The translations under genes and the position numbers were made by a program. Below the pieces are notes generated by a model. The model was given only the letters and a program-made list of their open reading frames with translations, ran no database searches and was not told where the DNA came from. A stretch of 36,575 nt of DNA from an uncultured Bacteroidota bacterium (GTDB lineage Bacteria; Bacteroidota; Bacteroidia; UKL13-3), in contig CAIYNF010000034.1 of assembly GCA_903927505.1 (NCBI GenBank), positions 1 through 36,575 of the forward strand. Reading direction: 5' to 3'. This document shows, piece by piece, positions 1 to 7,978 of the stretch. Position 1 is the stretch's first letter. Each line of letters opens with the position of its first letter.

Positions 1-66
1 GAAGCAGAAATTTTACCCAATACAGATAAGGTAAAAGCCAAGTTGGTGGAGTTGTTGAATGGGTAA
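1..66 (+). CDS. 3' end of an unidentified gene (partial)
   Basis: An open frame enters from the left edge and stops at TAA 64-66, giving 21 residues that end in KLVELLNG. The piece is too short to assign to a family. The next gene starts 51 bases downstream, so the two could be separately transcribed. Seen: the open frame and stop. Inferred: that it is a real gene end, because it is followed by a normal intergenic gap and a promoter-like element. Confidence 0.45.
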   Translation, partial: EAEILPNTDKVKAKLVELLNG

Positions 67-105
67 AAGAAAAACAAACTTGAAATAAAGATGTTATTAG
101 TGCAT

Positions 106-113
106 TAGTTCTG
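106..113 (+). promoter_or_regulatory. Possible -7 element of the DUF3050 gene
   Basis: TAGTTCTG matches the Bacteroidota -7 consensus TAnnTTTG with one mismatch. It ends only 4 bases before the ATG at 118, so transcription would start at or next to the start codon. No clear -33 TTTG is visible at the expected distance. Confidence 0.3.
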
Positions 114-117
114 TAGT

Positions 118-900
118 ATGCTTGATCAAGTAGAAAAAATTAAAAATGCAATTGCGCCGTTAAGGCAAGAAATTGTGAATCACAAGGTATATGGTGTAAT
201 AAAAGATCTTGATGATTTAAAAATATTCATGGAGTACCATATTTATGCCGTATGGGATTTTATGTCTTTACTAAAAACCCTGCAAAACAATTTAACCTGT
301 ACCCAAGTTCCTTGGTTTCCCGTAGGATCAGCCGATACAAGGCATTTGATCAACGAAATTGTTGTTGGTGAAGAATCGGACGTCGATTTAAATGGCAACA
401 GAACCAGCCATTTTGAATTATACCTCGATGGTATGAAACAATGCGGAGCCGACATCACTCAAATAGATCGATTTCTAACACAATTAAAAAATACTGGCAA
501 TAGGGAATTGGCATTTAATTTTGCAGGTACACCAATTGAAGCAAGAAATTTTGTTGATTTTACATTTGAAATCATTGAAAGTAAAAAGGCGTATTTACAA
601 GCTGCAATTTTCACCTTTGGTAGGGAAGATTTAATCCCAGGCATGTTTGTTTCTTTAGTGAATGATATCTACAAAAATTTTCCAGAGAATATTTCCATTT
701 TCAAATATTATTTGGAACGTCATATTGAAGTAGATGGCGACCACCACAGTCATTTGGCCTTGCAAATGACATCCATGCTTTGTGGCGCCGATACGCAATT
801 TTGGGAAGAGGCAGAAAAGGCAAGTTTATTGTCCTTGAAAAAACGAATTGAGCTTTGGGATGGCGCCTACAGACAAATTACTTCTCGTAACACAATTTAG
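118..900 (+). CDS. DUF3050 family protein (heme oxygenase-like fold)
   Basis: This 260-residue soluble protein has no signal peptide or membrane segment. Its sequence fits the DUF3050 family: an early YHIYAVWDFMSLLK segment (about residues 41-54), the PWFP..S stretch near 65-72, an EE.D pair near 85-89, and a late HIEVDGDHHSH segment near 204-214. DUF3050 belongs to the heme oxygenase-like di-iron/TenA structural superfamily. The reaction is unknown, and the conserved His/Glu residues suggest metal binding (inference). The length is normal for the family. The ATG at 118 is chosen because a -7-like element ends just before it and the family's N-terminus starts here. The following gene is convergent, so this appears to be a single-gene unit. 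Confidence 0.85.
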   Translation: MLDQVEKIKNAIAPLRQEIVNHKVYGVIKDLDDLKIFMEYHIYAVWDFMSLLKTLQNNLTCTQVPWFPVGSADTRHLINEIVVGEESDVDLNGNRTSHFELYLDGMKQCGADITQIDRFLTQLKNTGNRELAFNFAGTPIEARNFVDFTFEIIESKKAYLQAAIFTFGREDLIPGMFVSLVNDIYKNFPENISIFKYYLERHIEVDGDHHSHLALQMTSMLCGADTQFWEEAEKASLLSLKKRIELWDGAYRQITSRNTI

Positions 901-964
901 CAGTACACAGGTAATTTGTTAAATTTGGATAGCAGACAATTGCATGCGTAATGCGTTTAAGGGC

Positions 965-1636
965 TTATTTCAGACTTTTAAATACCAAGTCGTTTAAAAA
1001 AGCAATGATTTCATCTTCCTCTTTGGTTTTCCCAAAATCTGTGAGAGCCGGTAAATTAATCATAAAGAAATTTTGAAAATGAGCCATTTCAACAATGGTT
1101 GATGCCAATGATTTTGGGTATTTATACTTGGGATTGCATGCTGTGATAATCTCTCCAATAACTGCACATAAGTCTTTATAAGGCTTAAAAAAATGCTGCT
1201 TGTTGTCTTCTCCAACTTGCTTTGTTAAATAGGCTTTTGAACCCTCTGAAATAATTATTTGATGAAGCAAAGCTTCATTGATATAACTGGTTTTTTCATC
1301 GTCCTCCACAGTAGTTGCTAATAATTTAATAATTCTTTTGAGCTTTGTTTTTGGGTCTTTGATATTGTTGGTTTGAAAACTTATTTGAAATTCAAGCCAT
1401 GCCCAATACCAAGCCGAGAGATAAACCAAAAGTTTGTGTTTGTTTTCAAAATACCGGTAGATTCCAGCTTCTGTGGTGCCAATATTTTCTGCAAGTTTCT
1501 TAAAAGTGAAAGCCTCAAACCCATATTTGTGAATAATTTGAACACTGTGCGCTAGTATTTTCTTGCCCAAATCAGACGCCTCAGGATTGCGCACATACAA
1601 GGCCTCGTTCATTTTTATTTGTAATTGCAACTTCAT
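965..1636 (-). CDS. TetR/AcrR family transcriptional regulator
   Basis: This 223-residue protein has a TetR-type N-terminal helix-turn-helix. Residues 24-70 contain KKILAHSVQIIHKYGFEAFT, then LAENIGTTEAGIYRYFENKHKLL, which is the classic recognition-helix sequence ending in YRYF..K..L. The remaining 150 residues form a helical ligand-binding domain with no family-specific signature I can name. It is transcribed away from the bestrophin/carbonic anhydrase pair with a 120-base gap to the bestrophin ATG, the usual arrangement for a TetR protein that controls its divergent neighbours. The start at 1636 gives a short N-terminal tail; a second ATG eight codons later is also possible. A -7-like element lies upstream on this strand at 1666-1673. 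Confidence 0.93.
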   Translation of the reverse strand: MKLQLQIKMNEALYVRNPEASDLGKKILAHSVQIIHKYGFEAFTFKKLAENIGTTEAGIYRYFENKHKLLVYLSAWYWAWLEFQISFQTNNIKDPKTKLKRIIKLLATTVEDDEKTSYINEALLHQIIISEGSKAYLTKQVGEDNKQHFFKPYKDLCAVIGEIITACNPKYKYPKSLASTIVEMAHFQNFFMINLPALTDFGKTKEEDEIIAFLNDLVFKSLK

Positions 1637-1665
1637 GTTAAATACTGTTTTTTATGAATACAGCA

Positions 1666-1673
1666 CAAATGTA
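1666..1673 (-). promoter_or_regulatory. -7 promoter element of the TetR gene
   Basis: Read on the minus strand this is TACATTTG, a perfect match to TAnnTTTG, ending 29 bases before the TetR start codon. No convincing -33 element is seen. Confidence 0.4.
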
Positions 1674-1701
1674 ATAATAATTTTACAATCATTTGCGATA
1701 G

Positions 1702-1735
1702 TAATACTATCTTTTTAAAAAATAATACTATCTTT
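1702..1735. repeat. Two 13-bp direct repeats in the TetR/bestrophin divergent promoter
   Basis: TAATACTATCTTT occurs at 1702-1714 and again at 1723-1735, exactly 21 bases apart, which is two helical turns. The second copy overlaps the predicted -7 element of the bestrophin gene. The spacing and position suggest an operator, most simply for the divergently encoded TetR protein. TetR operators are usually palindromic and these copies are not, so the binder is uncertain. Confidence 0.5.
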
Positions 1736-1736
1736 G
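1729..1736 (+). promoter_or_regulatory. -7 promoter element of the bestrophin-carbonic anhydrase operon
   Basis: TATCTTTG fits the Bacteroidota TAnnTTTG consensus exactly. Transcription would begin near 1741-1744, which excludes the upstream GTG at 1736 and supports ATG 1757 as the translation start. Confidence 0.5.
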
Positions 1737-1756
1737 TGCGAGCAATACCAATTACT

Positions 1757-2650
1757 ATGTTACTAAAGAAAAAAATACCCCTAGCTTATATTTTTAATAA
1801 GGTAAAGTACGACTTATTAAATGTACTCATTTTATCCTTATTGGTTATTGTAATTACCGAGCATTACAAAGATTTGTTCCCAATAATGCCCTTAACCATT
1901 CCTGCTTTTATTGGTACAGCCATTTCCATTTTGCTTTCCTTTAAATTAAACCAATCTTACGACAGGTGGTGGGAGGCAAGAAAAATTTGGGGGGCAATTG
2001 TAAACGACTCGCGCAGTTTGTTTATTCAAATTAAAAATTTGTTGCCAGCAGGAAATGATGCTGCCATAAAAAAAATAGCCTATAGGCAAATTGCATGGTG
2101 TTATTCTTTGGGCCAGTCGTTGCGGGGATTAAATGCCCTCGATAATTTGAAAGCTTATATTTCTGCAGAGGAGATGGAAGCATTAAAAAACCACCAAAAC
2201 AAACCATTGGCCCTGTTATCCTTTCATGCAAGGGATATCAAATTTTTAAAGGAGATTGGGCAATTGGAAAGTTTTTCTCAATTGCATATCGACAATACCC
2301 TAACGCGTTTGTGTGATGCACAGGGAAAAGCTGAACGTATTAAATCAACCGTTTTTCCGGTAACCTATAGGCTATTCCTGCATGGCATCATCTACCTGTT
2401 TGTAGTAACGCTTTCCATTTCATTAGAAGATGTGGCAGGTTATTTTGAGCTTCCATTATTGCTGGTAATTTCTGCAGCCTTCTTTCTATTGGAGAAGTCG
2501 GCAAGCTATTTACAAGATCCTTTTGAAAACAGGCCTTCTGATACTGCTATGACAGCAATTGCAAGAACCATAGAAACCAATATCAAACAATTATTGGGAG
2601 AAACTGACGTGCCAGCAGCACCAAGCAACAACAGCTTTTATTTATTATAA
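1757..2650 (+). CDS. Bestrophin family anion channel (YneE/UPF0187 type)
   Basis: This 297-residue membrane protein is a bacterial bestrophin. Known members form pentameric ion channels in the inner membrane; prokaryotic and plant/algal relatives conduct chloride, bicarbonate or, for some, cations. The hallmark SYDRWWEARKIWGAIVNDSR segment follows two N-terminal hydrophobic helices, and two more helices lie near residues 200-245 (LFLHGIIYLFVVTLSIS and the LPLLLVISAAFF region). The late ENRPSDTAMTAIARTIE stretch is also typical, with DPFENRP just before it. I chose ATG 1757 over an in-frame GTG at 1736 because the GTG lies inside the -7 element. The carbonic anhydrase gene follows after 19 bases, so the two are probably cotranscribed and may handle bicarbonate together. 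Confidence 0.93.
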   Translation: MLLKKKIPLAYIFNKVKYDLLNVLILSLLVIVITEHYKDLFPIMPLTIPAFIGTAISILLSFKLNQSYDRWWEARKIWGAIVNDSRSLFIQIKNLLPAGNDAAIKKIAYRQIAWCYSLGQSLRGLNALDNLKAYISAEEMEALKNHQNKPLALLSFHARDIKFLKEIGQLESFSQLHIDNTLTRLCDAQGKAERIKSTVFPVTYRLFLHGIIYLFVVTLSISLEDVAGYFELPLLLVISAAFFLLEKSASYLQDPFENRPSDTAMTAIARTIETNIKQLLGETDVPAAPSNNSFYLL

Positions 2651-2669
2651 TCCCTAAAAAACAAAAACT

Positions 2670-3305
2670 ATGAAAACACTCACAAAAGAAATGCAAGCTG
2701 CCATTAACCCGTCTATGGCATTGGAATTATTAAAAGAGGGCAACAGCAGGTTTGTAAGCAACTTAAAGGTAAACAGAAACCTTTTGCAACAAGCCAATGA
2801 AACCTCCGATGGGCAGCACCCCTTTGCTGTAATTTTAAGTTGCATTGATAGCAGAACTTCGGCAGAATTAATTTTCGACCAAGGACTTGGTGATGTTTTT
2901 AGTGTAAGAATTGCCGGCAATATCTTAAATGAAGATATCCTAGGAAGCATGGAATTTGGTTGCAAAGTGGCAGGTGCCAAAATTATTGTGGTCCTCGGTC
3001 ATACCAAATGTGGTGCCATCAAAGGTGCTTGCGACCATGTGGAAATGGGAAATTTAACGGCCTTGTTAACTAAAATTCGTCCTGCCGTGGATGATGAAAC
3101 CACTACCAAAGAAAACAGGAATTCTAGCAATGCAGATTTTGTTGAAAATGTGGCAAAAATAAATGTTCAACGCACCGTAAAGGCTATTCAGGAGCGAAGC
3201 CCTATTTTAAAAGAAATGATTGCAAAAGGTGAAATTGGAATCATTGGTGGAACCCATGATATTAGTAATGGGGAGGTGACGTTTTATTCTGAAACATTGC
3301 AATAG
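2670..3305 (+). CDS. Beta-class carbonic anhydrase
   Basis: This 211-residue cytosolic enzyme would interconvert CO2 and bicarbonate. The zinc ligands of the beta class are visible: Cys58 in C-x-D-S-R (Asp60 and Arg62 form the catalytic dyad) and the His111-x-x-Cys114 pair in GHTKCGAIKGA. RIAGN (80-84) is also conserved in the family. No signal peptide is present and the length is normal. It follows the bestrophin gene by 19 bases in the same direction, which suggests one transcript. Coupling a bicarbonate-permeable channel to carbonic anhydrase would make sense for CO2/pH handling; that link is an inference from gene order. Confidence 0.96.
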   Translation: MKTLTKEMQAAINPSMALELLKEGNSRFVSNLKVNRNLLQQANETSDGQHPFAVILSCIDSRTSAELIFDQGLGDVFSVRIAGNILNEDILGSMEFGCKVAGAKIIVVLGHTKCGAIKGACDHVEMGNLTALLTKIRPAVDDETTTKENRNSSNADFVENVAKINVQRTVKAIQERSPILKEMIAKGEIGIIGGTHDISNGEVTFYSETLQ

Positions 3306-3395
3306 TAAAAATTGGTTTTGCATTAGAGAGGGATTCATTTGTCAATAGAAATTTATAATAGTAATTCAAAATTTGGCAGATGAATTCTTCTCAAG

Positions 3396-3403
3396 TATAC
3401 TTG
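3396..3403 (+). promoter_or_regulatory. Possible -7 element of the DUF1801/CDGSH gene
   Basis: TATACTTG is one mismatch from TAnnTTTG and ends 5 bases before ATG 3409. It supports that ATG over the in-frame TTG at 3373. Confidence 0.3.
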
Positions 3404-3408
3404 TAAAT

Positions 3409-4047
3409 ATGAATCCAAAAGTTGATGCGTATTTAACAAGAGCCACCAATTGGCACGATGAATTGCGCCACCTGCGCGCATTGCTCTTAGATTGTGGTTT
3501 GCTAGAAGACTTAAAATGGGGTGCCCCCTGCTATATGTTTCAAGGCAGTAACCTTATTTTGTTTCATGGCTTTAAATCGTATTGCGCGCTTTCTTTTTTT
3601 AATGGAGCGCTCTTGCACGATCCCAATAAAATTTTAATTAGACCAGGCGAAAATACCCAAGCGGGCAGGCAAATGAGGTTCAAAAGTTTAAAGGAAATTC
3701 TTGACCTTGAACCTGTAATTAAGGCCTATATTTTTGAATCCATGGAAGTGGAAAAAGCAGGATTAAAAGTGGCGCCCATTAAGTACGAAGAAATTGTAAT
3801 TTGTGAGGAGCTGAAAAACACCTTGGCAAATCTTCCTGCATTTAAAACAGCCTTTGAAGCATTAACCCCCGGCAGGCAAAGGGCGTATAACATGTTTTTT
3901 TCCGATCCAAAACAAGGCAAAACCAGGGAGGCACGTATTGAAAAATTTACACCGCGTATCCTCAAGGGAAAAGGTATGAATGATTGCGTTTGCGGCCTCT
4001 CTAAGAAAATGCCCGGCTGCGATGGTTCTCACAAGTTTGCCAAGTAA
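3409..4047 (+). CDS. DUF1801/YdeI-like protein with C-terminal CDGSH iron-sulfur motif
   Basis: The 212-residue protein starts MNPKVDAYL and contains a DUF1801 (YdhG/CyaY-like) domain over about residues 15-120, including LEDLKWGAPCYMFQGSNLILF. A YdeI/OmpD-associated segment follows, centred on LTPGRQRAYNMFFSDPKQ.KTR.ARIEK. The last 20 or so residues hold Cys-x-Cys-x2-Ser-x3-Pro-x-Cys-Asp-Gly-Ser-His, an exact fit to the CDGSH motif that binds a redox-active 2Fe-2S cluster in mitoNEET-type proteins. YdeI homologues have been linked to peptide/bacteriocin resistance in other bacteria, but the function here is unknown. No signal peptide is present. ATG 3409 is preferred because residues upstream of it do not look like the family. 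It is probably a single-gene unit. Confidence 0.88.
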   Translation: MNPKVDAYLTRATNWHDELRHLRALLLDCGLLEDLKWGAPCYMFQGSNLILFHGFKSYCALSFFNGALLHDPNKILIRPGENTQAGRQMRFKSLKEILDLEPVIKAYIFESMEVEKAGLKVAPIKYEEIVICEELKNTLANLPAFKTAFEALTPGRQRAYNMFFSDPKQGKTREARIEKFTPRILKGKGMNDCVCGLSKKMPGCDGSHKFAK

Positions 4048-4102
4048 TATAGAAGAATAAAATTTTGCCTCCTTTAGCCCATATTTTTATTTTCATTTTG
4101 CC

Positions 4103-4110
4103 TATATTTG
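4103..4110 (+). promoter_or_regulatory. -7 promoter element of the toxin-antitoxin operon
   Basis: TATATTTG fits TAnnTTTG exactly and ends 6 bases before the antitoxin ATG at 4117, predicting a leaderless or nearly leaderless message. Confidence 0.5.
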
Positions 4111-4116
4111 CCTATC

Positions 4117-4338
4117 ATGACTTTTCAAGTTGACATATTAAACCCCAAAGCTACCCAACTGCTAAGAGATTTGGCTGATTTAAATTTAATTTCAATTACC
4201 GAACAAGCAGACGATAATTTTTTGAAAACTGTAAAAAAGTTGAGAAAAAAAGCAACTTTAACACCACCCAGCTATGAGGAAATAACTCAAGAAATGGAAA
4301 TTGTTAGAGCCAAAAGGTATGCCTCGAAGAAAAATTAG
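4117..4338 (+). CDS. Putative antitoxin of a PIN-domain toxin-antitoxin pair
   Basis: This 73-residue, charged, mostly helical protein reads NPKATQLLRDLADLNLISI at its start and carries a PPSYEEITQEMEIVR segment near its C-terminus. It resembles the small partners found beside COG1569-type PIN toxins in Bacteroidota, though the family name is uncertain and I see no canonical AbrB or Phd motif. Its role as antitoxin is inferred mainly from position: its last 20 bases overlap the start of the PIN gene in another frame, so the two are translationally coupled. ATG 4117 is chosen over the TTG at 4108 because the TTG is inside the -7 element. Confidence 0.75.
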   Translation: MTFQVDILNPKATQLLRDLADLNLISITEQADDNFLKTVKKLRKKATLTPPSYEEITQEMEIVRAKRYASKKN

Positions 4339-4741
4339 AGTCATTATTGATACCAATCTTTGGATAAGTTTTTTATTGACCAAAGACTTTAGCCGTTTGG
4401 ATAGGTTGTTTTCTGATGGATCAATTTTGTTGCTCTTTAGCCAAGAATTATTAGATGAGTTTATTGAGGTTGCACAAAGGCCTAAATTGAAAAAGTATTT
4501 TTCAAATGAAGAGTTAGATTTTTTAATCCTACAAATTCGTTTGAGGGCCGAATTTGTTGCCGTTGTTTCCAAAATTGAAGCATCTCGTGATAAAAAGGAT
4601 AATTTTCTTTTATCGCTAGCAATAGATGGGAAAGCCCATTATTTGCTGACTGGCGACAAGGATCTTTTGGTTTTAAACAAATTAAATAAAACTAAAATCA
4701 TGAGCATCGCCCATTTCATTGGGCTCTACCCCAAAAAATAA
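4319..4741 (+). CDS. PIN-domain ribonuclease toxin (COG1569 type)
   Basis: This 140-residue protein is a PIN-domain nuclease of the putative-toxin PIN family. The acidic metal-binding residues are visible: Asp11 in [13 protein letters not shown], the acidic pair in ELLDEF (Glu43/Glu47), Asp94 in RDKKDNFLL, and Asp113 in LLTGDKDLL. Such toxins cleave RNA when freed from their antitoxin. The length is normal and no catalytic residue is obviously missing, so it should be active. ATG 4319 is chosen because it starts the family's typical [14 protein letters not shown]-terminus; a TTG six codons upstream is unlikely. It overlaps the antitoxin gene by 20 bases. It sits between core genes, suggesting a small acquired module. 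Confidence 0.9.
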   Translation: MPRRKIRVIIDTNLWISFLLTKDFSRLDRLFSDGSILLLFSQELLDEFIEVAQRPKLKKYFSNEELDFLILQIRLRAEFVAVVSKIEASRDKKDNFLLSLAIDGKAHYLLTGDKDLLVLNKLNKTKIMSIAHFIGLYPKK

Positions 4742-4786
4742 GATTCCATTTATTTCTCCCCATTTTTTGGCTTTCCCCTCACAAAT

Positions 4787-4800
4787 GCGCAAATTTGCGC
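4787..4800. promoter_or_regulatory. 14-bp perfect palindrome just upstream of purL
   Basis: GCGCAAATTTGCGC is a perfect palindrome ending 15 bases before the purL ATG, between the PIN toxin gene and purL. It could be an operator for a dimeric regulator, or a structure in the 5' leader of the message. No known consensus is claimed. Confidence 0.4.
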
Positions 4801-4815
4801 TTTCGAAAATCAACC

Positions 4816-7059
4816 ATGAGCGAGACACAACCAATAGGCACCTTAGCCGCTGTAGAACAAGCAAAGCAATTAGGATTGCGTGAAGAAGAATTTGAAAAAA
4901 TCATAGAAATCCTTGGTCGTATACCCAATTTTACTGAACTGAGTATTTACAGTGTAATGTGGAGCGAACATTGTTCTTATAAAAACTCCATCGTTTGGCT
5001 TAAAACCCTTCCAAAAGAAGGCGAAAAAATGTTGGCCAAAGCAGGGGAAGAAAATGCCGGTTTAATAGACATTGGCGATGGTTTAGCTTGTTGCTTTAAA
5101 ATAGAAAGTCATAACCACCCAAGTGCCATTGAGCCCTACCAAGGTGCTGCTACAGGTGTGGGCGGAATTAACCGCGATATTTTCTCTATGGGCGCACGCC
5201 CTATTGCGCAGTTAAACTCTTTGCGTTTTGGTAACATTGAAAACGAACGTACCAAATGGTTGGTGCGCGGCGTAGTAAAAGGAATTGGAAATTACGGTAA
5301 CGCCTTCGGTATCCCTACTGTGGGTGGTGAAGTATACTTTGATGATTGCTATCAAATAAACCCATTGGTAAACGCCATGAGTGTGGGTATTGCCAAGGTG
5401 GGAAAAACAGTTTCTGCCATCTCTGAAGGTTTGGGAAATCCAGTCTATATTTTTGGTTCGGCCACAGGTAAAGATGGTATCCATGGTGCTGCTTTTGCCT
5501 CTAAAGATATTACCGAAGATTCTGCCAAAGATTTGCCATCTGTGCAAGTAGGCGACCCCTTCTGGGAAAAATTAATCTTGGAAGCAAGTCTTGAATTATT
5601 AGAAGAAACCGATGCAGTGGTGGGCATGCAAGACATGGGTGCAGCAGGAATTACCTGCTCTACCAGTGAAATGAGTGCCAAGAGCGGAACAGGGATGAAA
5701 GTTTGGCTCGATAAAGTTCCAATGCGTCAAGCAGGTATGAAAGATTGGGAAATTCTGCTTTCAGAATCTCAAGAACGCATGCTTGTAATTGTGAAAAAAG
5801 GACATGAAGCAGAAGTTGAAAAAATCTTTGCCAAATGGGATTTAACCTATGCCATTATTGGCGAAGTTACAGATACTGCCCGTGTGCAATATTATATGAA
5901 TGGTGAGCTTAGAGCCGATATCCCTGGCGAGAGCTTGGTATTGGGTGGTGGTGCGCCAGTTTACCACCGCGAATACACCGAGCCTAAATATTTTAAAGAA
6001 ATTGAAAAGTTTGACATGAACCAAGTGGCAGATATCAGCGTTGAAGAAGCACCTGCTATTGCCAAATATTTAATTGGTCATCCAAACATTGCCAGCAAAC
6101 GTTGGGTGTATAACCAATATGATAGCATGGTAGGAACCATTAACCAAACCACCAATGCCCCAAGTGATGCGGCGGTGGTAAAAGTTAAAGGCACCGATAA
6201 ATCGATTGCCATGACGGTTGATTGCAACAGTCGTTTTGTTTATGCCAACCCATTTGTGGGTGGTATGATTGCTGTTTCTGAAGCTGCTAGAAACTTGGTA
6301 TGTTCTGGTGCAGAACCTGCTGCCATTACCAATTGCTTAAACTTTGGAAACCCATACAATCCTGAAGTGTATTACCAATTTGTATATGCCATTAAAGGTT
6401 TGGGTGAAGCTTGTATAAAATTTGATACCCCCGTAACTGGTGGTAACGTTAGTTTTTATAACCAAAGCAGTGATGAAAATGCCGTGTTCCCAACGCCAAC
6501 TATTGGGATGGTAGGTTTATTGGGTTCGGGCAAAAAACACATGACCCTCAATTTTAAAAATGAAGGTGACAGCATCTATTTGTTAGGTGAAAATAAAAAT
6601 GATATTGCCTGTTCGCATTATTTGGCCCATTACAAAAAGGTAAACCTATCTCCTGCACCCTATTTTAATTTGGATGAAGAACACAACTTGCACAAAGCCG
6701 TTTTAGCTTCAATTAATAGCGGTTTGATCCAAAGCGCACATGATATTAGTGAAGGTGGCTTGCTAACTTGTTTATTAGAAAGTGCCTTCCCGAACCAATT
6801 AGGTTTTAGCATTGATTCTGAAAAAGGAAAAGCGATGAGAAGAGATGCTTTCTTATTTGGAGAAGCGCAAGGAAGGGTAGTAGTAAGCGTTGCCAAAGGT
6901 GCCGAAGCCGCGTTTGAAGAAGCGATGCAATCACTTGCTCCTTTTGAAAAAATTGGAACCGTAGAAAAAAACAATGTTACTGTAAACGGAATAGCTTTTG
7001 GTGCAATTAATTCTTACTTGCACACATTCGAAAATTCGTTGGAAGAACAATTAAGTTAA
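4816..7059 (+). CDS. purL: Phosphoribosylformylglycinamidine synthase subunit PurL
   Basis: This is the 747-residue short-form FGAM synthase that converts FGAR to FGAM in purine synthesis, using ammonia from a separate PurQ with PurS (neither is in this window). Family motifs are clear: [14 protein letters not shown] near residue 50, [20 protein letters not shown] near residue 100, [20 protein letters not shown], and in the second half [31 protein letters not shown] and AHDISEGGL. The length suits the Bacillus-type enzyme rather than the fused 1200-1300-residue form of many gammaproteobacteria. ATG 4816 is chosen; the upstream TTG at 4795 lies in the palindrome. tatC follows after 12 bases and is probably cotranscribed. 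Confidence 0.98.
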   Translation: MSETQPIGTLAAVEQAKQLGLREEEFEKIIEILGRIPNFTELSIYSVMWSEHCSYKNSIVWLKTLPKEGEKMLAKAGEENAGLIDIGDGLACCFKIESHNHPSAIEPYQGAATGVGGINRDIFSMGARPIAQLNSLRFGNIENERTKWLVRGVVKGIGNYGNAFGIPTVGGEVYFDDCYQINPLVNAMSVGIAKVGKTVSAISEGLGNPVYIFGSATGKDGIHGAAFASKDITEDSAKDLPSVQVGDPFWEKLILEASLELLEETDAVVGMQDMGAAGITCSTSEMSAKSGTGMKVWLDKVPMRQAGMKDWEILLSESQERMLVIVKKGHEAEVEKIFAKWDLTYAIIGEVTDTARVQYYMNGELRADIPGESLVLGGGAPVYHREYTEPKYFKEIEKFDMNQVADISVEEAPAIAKYLIGHPNIASKRWVYNQYDSMVGTINQTTNAPSDAAVVKVKGTDKSIAMTVDCNSRFVYANPFVGGMIAVSEAARNLVCSGAEPAAITNCLNFGNPYNPEVYYQFVYAIKGLGEACIKFDTPVTGGNVSFYNQSSDENAVFPTPTIGMVGLLGSGKKHMTLNFKNEGDSIYLLGENKNDIACSHYLAHYKKVNLSPAPYFNLDEEHNLHKAVLASINSGLIQSAHDISEGGLLTCLLESAFPNQLGFSIDSEKGKAMRRDAFLFGEAQGRVVVSVAKGAEAAFEEAMQSLAPFEKIGTVEKNNVTVNGIAFGAINSYLHTFENSLEEQLS

Positions 7060-7071
7060 TACAACAAAATT

Positions 7072-7914
7072 ATGGCTTTAGACCAGCTAGATAATGAGGC
7101 ACCCAAATTAGAAAAAGAAATGGGCTTTTTCGATCATATTGATGAGTTGAGAAAGCATATCATTCGTTCTGCGGTGGCTATTTTGGGTATGGCTGTAGTG
7201 GTGTTTTTTAACAAGAGTTTGTTATTTGATACCATCTTGTTTGGCCCAGTTCATTTAGATTTTTGGACTTATCGCCAAATGTGCGATTTCTCTTATTGGC
7301 TTACCGGAACAGATGAATATTGTGTAAAGGAAATGGGTTTTGTGCTCTCTAATATTGATATCACAGGACAGTTTACACAGCATTTATTTATCTCTTTTAT
7401 GGCGGGATTTATATTGGCATTTCCTTATGTACTTTGGCAGTTTTGGGCTTTTATTAAACCTGCTTTGAGCAAAAAAGAAATTACCTATGCGCGTGGTTTT
7501 GTATTTTTTAGTTCCATGTTGTTTTTCATGGGTATCTTATTTGGCTATTTCTTGCTATCCCCTTTATCCATCAACTTCTTGGGTTCGTACAAAGTGAGCG
7601 AATTGGTAAGCAATGAAATTAATTTAGAGTCTTATATCTCCTTTTTAACTACCCTAACTTTTGCCTGTGGTTTAATTTTTGAAATGCCCATGTTGGTGTA
7701 TTTCTTGGCCAAACTTGGAATATTAGGTAGCACCTTAATGGCCAAATACCGCCGTTATGCTTTGGTAGTTATTTTAATTGTGGCCGGTATCCTTACGCCT
7801 TCGCCAGATATGGCCAGTCAGATTATGATGGCACTGCCATTATATGGGCTTTATGAAATAAGTATTTTGGTAGCCAGAGGCGTAGAAAAAAATAAAAAGA
7901 AAGCAAATTCATAA
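7072..7914 (+). CDS. tatC: Sec-independent (Tat) translocase subunit TatC
   Basis: This 280-residue inner-membrane protein is the twin-arginine signal receptor of the Tat pathway. The typical N-terminus is seen as EMGFFDHIDELRKHIIRSAV (residues 16-35), and hydrophobic helices follow near residues 35-50, 110-130, 145-165, 195-215 and in the C-terminal part. Between the first two helices is a longer periplasmic loop with Cys residues, as in many Bacteroidota TatC proteins. FEMPMLVYFLAKLG and AGILTPSPDMASQ are conserved TatC stretches. No tatA gene lies nearby. It follows purL by 12 bases and ends in an intrinsic terminator, which suggests a purL-tatC transcript. Confidence 0.97.
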   Translation: MALDQLDNEAPKLEKEMGFFDHIDELRKHIIRSAVAILGMAVVVFFNKSLLFDTILFGPVHLDFWTYRQMCDFSYWLTGTDEYCVKEMGFVLSNIDITGQFTQHLFISFMAGFILAFPYVLWQFWAFIKPALSKKEITYARGFVFFSSMLFFMGILFGYFLLSPLSINFLGSYKVSELVSNEINLESYISFLTTLTFACGLIFEMPMLVYFLAKLGILGSTLMAKYRRYALVVILIVAGILTPSPDMASQIMMALPLYGLYEISILVARGVEKNKKKANS

Positions 7915-7935
7915 TAGGAAGTGTGTTTGCTTTTT
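7900..7935 (+). terminator. Intrinsic terminator after tatC
   Basis: AAAGCAAA (7900-7907) pairs with TTTGCTTT (7926-7933) across an 18-base loop and runs straight into a T-rich stretch. The left arm overlaps the last codons and stop of tatC. Confidence 0.55.
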
Positions 7936-7978
7936 ATATAATTTTTTATACATTCGTTAAACTAATTTTAATACAATT

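Noticed and set aside
1736-1756. GTG at 1736 as start of the bestrophin gene
   Set aside because: The G of this GTG is the last base of a perfect -7 promoter element, so the codon would lie upstream of the transcript.
5212-5547. 111-codon minus-strand frame inside purL
   Set aside because: It is fully covered by the clearly coding purL frame and has no recognisable domain or promoter.
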